From NCBI GenBank assembly GCA_036346375.1, contig CM070518.1, positions 1,302,001 to 1,366,000 of the forward strand: a stretch of 64,000 bases of DNA, read 5' to 3'. Source of the stretch: Guadua angustifolia. Lineage: Eukaryota; Streptophyta; Magnoliopsida; Poales; Poaceae. A program made the translations under genes and the position numbers. A model generated the notes under the pieces. That model had not been told where the DNA came from. It saw nothing but the letters and a program-made list of their open reading frames with translations, and searched no databases. Within the stretch, counting starts at the first letter, position 1, and each line of letters begins with the position of its first letter. Shown here in pieces: positions 57,829 through 64,000 of this stretch.

Positions 57829-60119
57829 TCAGGCGACCACCTTGACCTCACCGTGAGCAGTTGTGAGTCCGAGCTTTGAGGGCTCTGAGGAAGTGGCGTC
57901 GGGGCGTCCGGCCAGTGGCACCGACCATGTCAGCCTTATACTTGTGGCAGCGCAAGGCCTCGGCTTTATCCACGGATCGCCAAGGGCGTCTTGGCCGGAC
58001 ATCTTCACCACCATGTAATTATAGTGGGTTGCCGCCATGAACTTAGCCACGCCGGTCGGCCTAACAAGGCATTGTAGGGGAGGTCGAAATCAGCGACCTC
58101 GAAGTTCACCATCTCGGTGCGGTAATTGTCTTCATCCCCGAAGGTGATGGGGAGGCACACCTGACCCATGGGCATTAAACCACACTCTGGGGCTACCCCA
58201 AAGATGGGAAGAGCGGCGCGAGATCTGCTGAGTGGGATCTGAAGTGCGAGAATCCGAAGAAGAGACGGGGAGGTTGATGGAACTCCTCCGTCCACCGGCC
58301 GCGCCCTAGCCGCGCGTTCGAATGATGGGCGACACCACGACCGGGAGATGCCCCAGGCCGGTGGCGCCCTCAGGGTGGTCGGCCTGACTGAAGGTGAGCG
58401 TCTGCTCAGACCACTTCCAAACATCGACCGCCCGAAGCTTGATGCGGTGGCGCACACTTCCCTCTTCAGCCGTTTATAAGCGGCGTTGGAGGGGAAGGTG
58501 GAAGAACCACCATGGATGAAGGCTACCGCGTGATCGGCCTGCTGGAAGGCCAGCTGAGCAGGATCTTTATCTTGATTGTCGTCGGTGGCGCTCCTTGGCC
58601 GCTTCTCCACCATTTGTCCACGACCGGCAATTTGTCTAGGTCATGGGTATTGGTTCGATGTATTGGGCGTTAGGCTCGCCCTCCTTTTGATCGCGGCGGT
58701 CATTCCCACGACCGGCGATCATCGCGCCGTCGCGGTGATCGTTACGCCCGATCCGACGGTCGTCCACGCCGCTCAGCGATCATCGCGCCCGATCCGCGGC
58801 GGTTGCGTTCGAAGCGGGGTCCTCTTCGTCGCCAGCTCGTGCCAAGACTGCTGGTCTCTCACGCCTCGCGCTTCGCGCCTTCTTGCTGCCGGCGGAACCC
58901 GCCGAGGTCCGGCCGTCCTTGCCTTAGCCACCTTGGGGCTGAAACGCGACCTCTCGCCTCATGCCGCGCACACTTATGTGCGAGGGAGCTTCGGAGGTGG
59001 AGGCGATGGAATGCAGTGGCCATCTTCTCCTTCATCTTCTTGATCGCGTCGCCTCTTACGAAGGTGATGACGACCGATTGCTGGAGATGTGGGGGATTGT
59101 ATTGCGGCGATGGCAAAACGCCGAATGAAGTCGTGGCGACTCCCCTTCTCTTGCTCGGGCGTGGAGGTCATCCTCGGCGCGGGCTGCAAAAGCCACGAAG
59201 ATGGCGGCGAAGAGGTCGCTAACTTCCCCACAAGTGCCGATCCTCGGGGAGATTTATGACAGGCGGGCGAGCCGTCAAGGCTGTTGGGAGGTAGTTGGCC
59301 ATGACCTTTCAGATCCGCCGGTTGCCCGCACCATCGTCGTATAGATTTGGAGAACTCCTCCGGGTTGGTGGTGTTGTCATATTTTCTATGGCGGCGGCGG
59401 AACTGTCGGCCACGTCCTGTGGCAGCGACGCCGGAGAAAACTGGCACCCGGCAGCAGTAGAGGAGGCCCGCTCATCGAGGGCCGGTCGGTGACCGTTCTG
59501 AGAATCTGAGGCCGGCTCCTATAGAGTCAGAGGTGAACCTCCTCCTTGGTCCGAAGTGAAAGCCACGGGGGGTGTCACCGTCGGATGCTACTCGCTTCTG
59601 TGCGGCCTCTGGTCCGGGTGGCGCGGCAGCGCACCATGGAGGTCATCACGCGCACGTGGCGACTCTCATCAAATGAGGCGGAGGTCCCCATGGTCCCTTG
59701 TGGAACGGGACCCGATCTTGTAGCGCCCTTCCTTGACCCGGCCCGCCCGTGAGCCTTTCTCGTTAGGCTGCTAGATGCTGAGTGCGCTCTGCATGCGCCT
59801 TAGGCGACAAACCAACTTGTACTGACCGGCCGAGAGCCTTACGGTTGGGCTGCATCCACGAGACCGGCGATGCTCGCATGACCACGGAGTGGCAGAGTCT
59901 CCGTGAACTCCACCGGAGGTGGTCGAAGGGCATGGCTGCATGCAAGTTGTGGGCGGAGTGGCGGCCTCCATGGCCGACTGCGACGCCTGCAGGCTGCTCC
60001 ACCGCCTCTAAAGGAGCAATGGCGCCACCTGCGAGGCGGGGTGAGCGGTCCCTCAGCAGCGCGACCGCCAGAAGCGCATGGCGTCGCTCGCCCGCCACAT
60101 CAGTCTTGAGATCCGCCAT
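57829..60119 (-). pseudogene. E4 gag and protease
   Basis: 58613-58005 encodes protease-region motifs (MPMGQVCLPITFGDEDNYRT, then NFEVADFDLPYNALLGRPAW) parallel to those of E3. 59447-58974 and 60119-59763 are gag pieces that are hard to place. The gag core is broken into short frames at 58600-59760. Confidence 0.68.
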
Positions 60120-60190
60120 CTTGATGATGCGGGCCTACTTCCAAATCCTGAGCGAAAATCTGGGGAGTTAGCGGAAAAACCAACCACTAG

Positions 60191-60209
60191 CCCCTACAGC
60201 GCGCCCTCA
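60191..60209 (-). promoter_or_regulatory. E4 primer-binding site, degenerate
   Basis: Minus-strand TGAGGGCGCGCTGTAGGGG beside the 5' LTR is a diverged form of the TGGCGCGCCAGGTAGGGG motif of grass Tat elements. Confidence 0.5.
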
Positions 60210-60210
60210 G

Positions 60211-61407
60211 TCGGCGTGTTCGCTTGAACAGGCCGAGTCTCTGAGCCGGGTTTGGTTCGAAGGAGGCGTCTTGGTAGCTAACCCTAGAGGGTGAAAACCC
60301 TAGAGACCCCATGTGAAGGATTCGGCGTCTATGAACCGAGGATGACACAAAGATTTTTCCGAGTTCGGGCCCCCTTTGCCGTGGGTAATAGCCTTACTTC
60401 CTGCTAGCTTACTTAGAGAGTGTTTGGAAACCGGTACAGTACAGAGCTTGGGAGTTACAAGTTCTTCCTTAGGCTCTACTGCGGAACTCTTGCTTGTTCG
60501 ACTCGTCGTCCCCCTTTCCCATGCACGGAAGGACCTTATATAGGCCGGGCTAACGGGAGTAGGTAAAGGGAGGTCATCATCTTGATCCTTATGCATTTAT
60601 TACTCCTTCTGTCTTGTCCGTTCCTCGGCCTCAATAAATGCTTACGCATGGCCGCCCGTCCGCCGGGATCGACGACCTTTGTGGGTTGATGAGGCGTCAA
60701 AGGAATGGGCTTATGTCGAGAATCTCGCGGTTGATAGATCGACACCGCGAGCTGTCGCCGAAGCAGTGCGATAGGGAAGGAGACATCGGTAGGCCCTACC
60801 GCACCACCTTTTTGTCTTGGCGGGGTGGCGGTGTCCCCGCCACCGCTCGCCGGACGCCATGTGGATTAGACGCCGGGCAAGCGGCGTGCGTTTCGCCACC
60901 CGCTTCGCCGGGCGCCACGAGATTGATGGCCGGCGGCAGGCGTGCTTCGCCCACTTTGCTCGCCGGGCGCCACGTGGGCCCGGCCGGCGGCGCGGCGTCT
61001 TCGCCATCTGCTTTCGCCGGGTGTCACGTGGGCGATGGCCGCGGCGGCGAGCGTGCTTCGCCCACACTTTCGCCGGCGTCACGTGGGTCGAGCCGCCGGC
61101 GGCGAGGCGTGCTTCGCCCACCTTTCGCCGGGCGTCACGTGGGCGAGCCAGCCGGCGGCGAGCGTCTTTCGCCCACCTACTGGCCGGGCGTCCGCGTGGT
61201 GACCGCCGTAGCGGCGGCGTGCTTCGCCACTGCTCGGCTGGCGCCACGTGGGCCGACCGCCGGCGGCGGCGTGCTCGCCACACTGCTGCCGGCGCCCGTG
61301 GGTCGACCGCCCGAAGCGAGCGAGCGTGTTCGCCCACCGCTTTCGCCGGGCGCCCGTGGGGCCGCCACGTTGGCCGCTTTGTGCGGCGTGAAGGTACCCC
61401 GGTAGCA
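60211..61407 (-). repeat. E4 5' LTR
   Basis: About 1,197 bp, some 380 bp longer than the other copy because of minisatellite expansion at 60830-61370. The TATA box on the minus strand (CCTATATAAGG) lies at about 60535-60545. Confidence 0.82.
60830..61370 (-). repeat. E4 LTR minisatellite with G-boxes, about 10 units
   Basis: Units of about 52 to 60 bp read CGCCGGGCGCCACGTGGGC, then a GGCCGGCGGCG stretch, then GCGTGCTTCGCCCAC. Ten unit starts can be counted (about 60855, 60914, 60970, 61022, 61078, 61135, 61192, 61243, 61300, 61352). Five keep an intact CACGTG. The other LTR has three units (about 50599, 50654, 50705), all with intact CACGTG. Long frames on both strands here are a by-product of the repeat. 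Confidence 0.88.
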
Positions 61408-62037
61408 GTCTGCGGCAACAACTCTAACGAAGACATTGGGTTGGTGTAAAGAGTTTACTCGAGATACCTCCAAGGTACTCAAGATCTTGGGTTGTTTTCG
61501 GAAGAACCAAGACTCAACCATGGTGGGATATCTGATCTTTGGCTATCTGTCGATCCCCACAGTGCCAAATCTCAGACTGGTTTTGTGTTTCTCTGCGATG
61601 GTACAGCTGTTTCTTGGCGGTCTTGTAAACACACTCTAGTAGCAACTTCTACCAACCACTCAGAGATTATAGCCTTGTATGAAGTCTCACGTGAACGTGT
61701 TTGGTTGCGACGTGTGATTAGCCATATCCAGAAGTCGTGTGGCCTTAACACCGTCGATACCCCCACAATTATCTACGAAGATAATTCTACTTGTGTTGTA
61801 CAAATGCAATTGGGTTATGTAAACAGCAACATCACGAAGCTTATTGCTCCTAAATTATTCTATCCTCACAAACTCCAGAAGAGTGGTGAGATAAGGATCC
61901 TGCAAACTAAGTCATGTGAAAATCTCGCAGATTTATTCACTAAGTCCTTGTCTAAATCCACATTTCAAAGATATATTAAAGGCATTGGAATGAGAAGACT
62001 TAGAGAGATACTGAGTTCAGGGGGAGAAAACCCTTGA
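61408..62037 (+). pseudogene. E1 RNase H and C-terminus
   Basis: After E4, E1 resumes with an R-R-H-W motif (about 61430), then SAKSQTGFVFLCDGTAVSWR, TLVATSTNHSEIIALYE and IIYEDNSTCVVQM, which is the copia RNase H with its D and E residues. It ends ENLADLFTKSL and a TGA at about 62035. The first part, before 61500, is out of frame with the rest. Confidence 0.88.
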
Positions 62038-62280
62038 ATCATAACCCTTATTGCGATCCTGAAGATCCTAATAAAACCCTGAAGGTAATAAGTTATACTC
62101 CTTTTCCCTTTGTGAGTTTTCCTGATGTTTTCTTACATAAAGGTTTTTAATGAGGCAACTAGTGCAATATAGCATGCGAGTGCGATGTTCTCTTTTCTCC
62201 ATCTCTTTTTTCCCACGGGGTTTTTGAGTGGAGTTTTTTAACGAGACATATGCATTACGAGGTATTCGACCAAGGGGGAG
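62038..62280 (+). other. E1 3' untranslated region and polypurine tract
   Basis: No coding content. The tract CCAAGGGGGAG (62270-62280) directly precedes the 3' LTR and is the plus-strand priming site. Confidence 0.85.
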
Positions 62281-62516
62281 TGTTGTAAGATAAGGAAACC
62301 TAAACTAAATATGGTTAGGACTCTCTCTTCCTAATGTGGTCGAATCCGAACTCTCCCTCTCACCGCTATATATATCGGGTGCATCCTCATTGTAAACGAT
62401 TGAATCAATAAAAACGAGGGAGAATTCCACCCATACATTGTGTCTATTGTTTTTGCTCTCATGTTTGTATTTACATCCGTTGATTGATCGTTGGCGCTCG
62501 ACGACGTTTTACAACA
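62281..62516 (+). repeat. E1 3' LTR
   Basis: 236 bp, TGTTGTAAGATAAGG...TTTTACAACA, followed by the GATAT duplication at 62517-62521. Matches the 5' LTR. Confidence 0.9.
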
Positions 62517-62521
62517 GATAT

Positions 62522-63938
62522 CATCTATTCCTAGATATTTCCTTTGGGGCAGAGAGCAAGAAAAATAAGCAAGCTAGAGCAAATATTAGAGGTTACAAAT
62601 AATTTCGAGCTAACCAGATTAAAGCCCAAATGACGTGAATGGCAACAAATGGACCGCACAACCTGCTGCCAATTCGACTTCAAGCACTGTTTGCCAGCCG
62701 AACAAATGCCCGATCACGATCGCTAGTCAAGCGATAAACCCTAGCGGTCAGATAGACAAGAGGATGCTAAACCAGGTGACTAACTAATTACTAATTCGCG
62801 ATAAATCAGTGCCATTATTTTCCCAATCTTGGGCAAGCGTAGCAGTGCAGTGTGTCTGCTCATGTGACTATCATCTTTTGTCGATTGCTAGCTGCTGCAT
62901 AGATCCTTCTTTTCTCTATCAGGAACAAGTACCATGCGCCAACTACATTCTGCATACCGGAAGATGGAGGCATTTAGATCGAGTATAAGTTCACCAAAAC
63001 TAACGTTCTTAAAATCAAGTCCATCTGTTCTTCTGAATTGCGCCATTACGAAACAAAACATCAATTGTACTAATTAAAACGGGACAAATCATCGAATATT
63101 TAAACCGAGCTGCAGCTCCATCCACTTAAGGTCTATACGTATATACATGACTGCGACGGTTACATAAATTGAGGTTGATCGATCAAATTAAACATGACCT
63201 CAATCATCGCACGGTAGATTATCGCAGCTAGTGGCGTATGCCTTGATTGCTGTTACTGCCAACAGGGGAGAGTGACGAACAGCTTGCGTGCGCGAGTGGT
63301 CCTCGGCCCGTCCGCGCAGCCTAGCTAGCAGATAGGGTTCCTGTGTTGATAGCACGGCAGCTGCAATGCTTTAGTACTGTTGGATTGAGACTGCAAGCGG
63401 TTAGAATCGTGCTACAGTGCAGTGATACAACACTTGCTACAGTATCATCCAAAATTATACATTGATTTTTGATCCAAGGTCGATCCACTAATGGTTGTAT
63501 CAGATTTCTTTCCAGTAGAAGGTTTCACCTAAGACTTTTGGTGCACAGTCAAATCAGAAGGACACGATAAATACGATGTCAATTTGTTTGTTGGGTTGAT
63601 TTAGAGGTTCCATGCCTGAATCGGATTGGACCCGGAAAAGAATTACAAGTCATTGTGTATTCGTGTTCTTGTTACAATTTGCAATTTTTTTTTCACTTGC
63701 TACACAATTCAAAATTTGTTTTTTTTTTTTGCAGATTGTGTTATTTTCCATTTTTATTTCTTGAGATTGAAACCTCCAACAGTTTGGTGCTAAGGATGAG
63801 GTAGGCATGCGTGAGCTACCTACCAGCTCCCATAAGGATATTACAAGGAAGAAGTCCACTTTTCCCTTGAACTTAGTTATGAAACTATTTGCTTTCCACA
63901 CTCCTGATCAAGTACTCCATTAGTACCGATCTCACCTC
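62522..63938. other. Intergenic, upstream region of the right-hand gene
   Basis: No gene, RNA or element ends recognised. The frame at 63650-63901 (minus) spans T-rich sequence and shows no family features. Confidence 0.5.
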
Positions 63939-64000
63939 TATAAATATGGCAGAACCTCCATTTCACTCCATGCAAATCTTTGGCAGCAAGCTCTTGGGAA
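63939..64000 (+). promoter_or_regulatory. Core promoter and leader start of a gene right of the window
   Basis: CTATAAATATGGC contains a near-ideal plant TATA box (TATAAATA, 63939-63946), followed within 30 to 35 bases by a CA/TC-rich initiator and leader-like sequence (CATTTCACTCCATGC). The ATG at about 63981 may be the start codon or an upstream one; the window ends too soon to tell. Confidence 0.5.

Larger units (their letters stand above)
49952..61407 (-). mobile_element. E4: Tat-lineage Ty3/gypsy retrotransposon
   Basis: LTR copies lie at about 49952-50766 and 60211-61407, with gag-pol between them on the minus strand and plus-strand antisense coding sequence next to the 3' LTR, as in E3. 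E1 coding resumes just after 61407. The flanks share only AGTC (49947-49950 and 61408-61411), so the target duplication is uncertain. Every domain is broken by small indels, more than in E3, so this copy is older, under no constraint, or poorly sequenced. Confidence 0.84.
22895..62516 (+). mobile_element. E1: Ty1/copia retrotransposon hosting nested insertions
   Basis: LTRs at 22895-23132 and 62281-62516 are flanked by a perfect GATAT duplication (22890-22894 and 62517-62521), so both ends belong to one insertion event. Its own DNA is about 7 kb: a long leader, a short gag start, protease, integrase, reverse transcriptase, RNase H and a polypurine tract. About 32 kb inside it is later insertions (E2 with E3, and E4). 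Its coding frame is continuous across the E2 target site when E2 and one target copy are discounted. It lacks most of gag, so it is non-autonomous. Confidence 0.9.

Noticed and set aside
60638..61436. Open frames of 255, 241 and 210 codons on both strands
   Set aside because: They run through the GC-rich LTR minisatellite of E4; the peptides merely repeat the unit in each frame and no start context or domain supports them.

Overview
This looks like plant nuclear DNA, most likely from a grass (Poaceae). The evidence is the density of LTR retrotransposons, two Tat-lineage Ty3/gypsy elements with antisense extra ORFs, grass-type MITEs, a short Helitron, an Ac/Ds-type hAT element and GC-rich captured exons. 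I cannot name the species. I found no intact host protein-coding gene and no rRNA or tRNA gene. TATA boxes near both window ends point outward, so host genes probably begin just beyond each edge.

Positions 1-22894 are intergenic DNA dotted with small elements and gene relics: a Ds-like hAT element (731-1772), a CACTA/En-Spm transposase relic (about 2730-3165), two Mutator-type foldback MITEs (5020-5330, 22233-22546), a short hAT-like MITE (7440-7588), a Tourist-like MITE (9037-9362), a 243-bp Helitron (9820-10062), a 2.7-kb PIF/Harbinger-like element that captured exons of a TMEM120/TMPIT-like gene (11819-14504), a foldback MITE (about 14704-15020), a LINE relic on the minus strand (15132-15705), a frameshifted zinc-finger-homeodomain gene copy (17465-17975) and a 3.07-kb solo LTR with a perfect CCATA duplication (18501-21567).

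Positions 22895-62516 are one nest of four LTR retrotransposons. E1 is the outer Ty1/copia element, with 238/236-bp LTRs and target duplication GATAT. E2 is a SIRE-like Ty1/copia element (26169-47340, duplication CTTCT) inserted in the E1 protease/integrase junction. E3 is a minus-strand Tat-type Ty3/gypsy element (33254-45156) inserted in the 3' untranslated region of E2. E4 is another minus-strand Tat-type gypsy element (about 49952-61407) inserted in the E1 reverse transcriptase/RNase H region. The insertion order is therefore E1, then E2 and E4 independently, then E3 after E2. All polyproteins are broken by frameshifts and stops.

E3 and E4 each carry plus-strand coding sequence antisense to their own gag-pol. 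In E3 this can be resolved into a seven-exon gene (34505-37443) plus a smaller serine/acid-rich ORF (37990-38412). The least ordinary observations are this spliced antisense gene, the exon-capturing PIF/Harbinger-like element, and a G-box-bearing minisatellite whose copy number differs between the two LTRs of E4.

Positions 62517-64000 are intergenic sequence leading to a TATA box at 63939.
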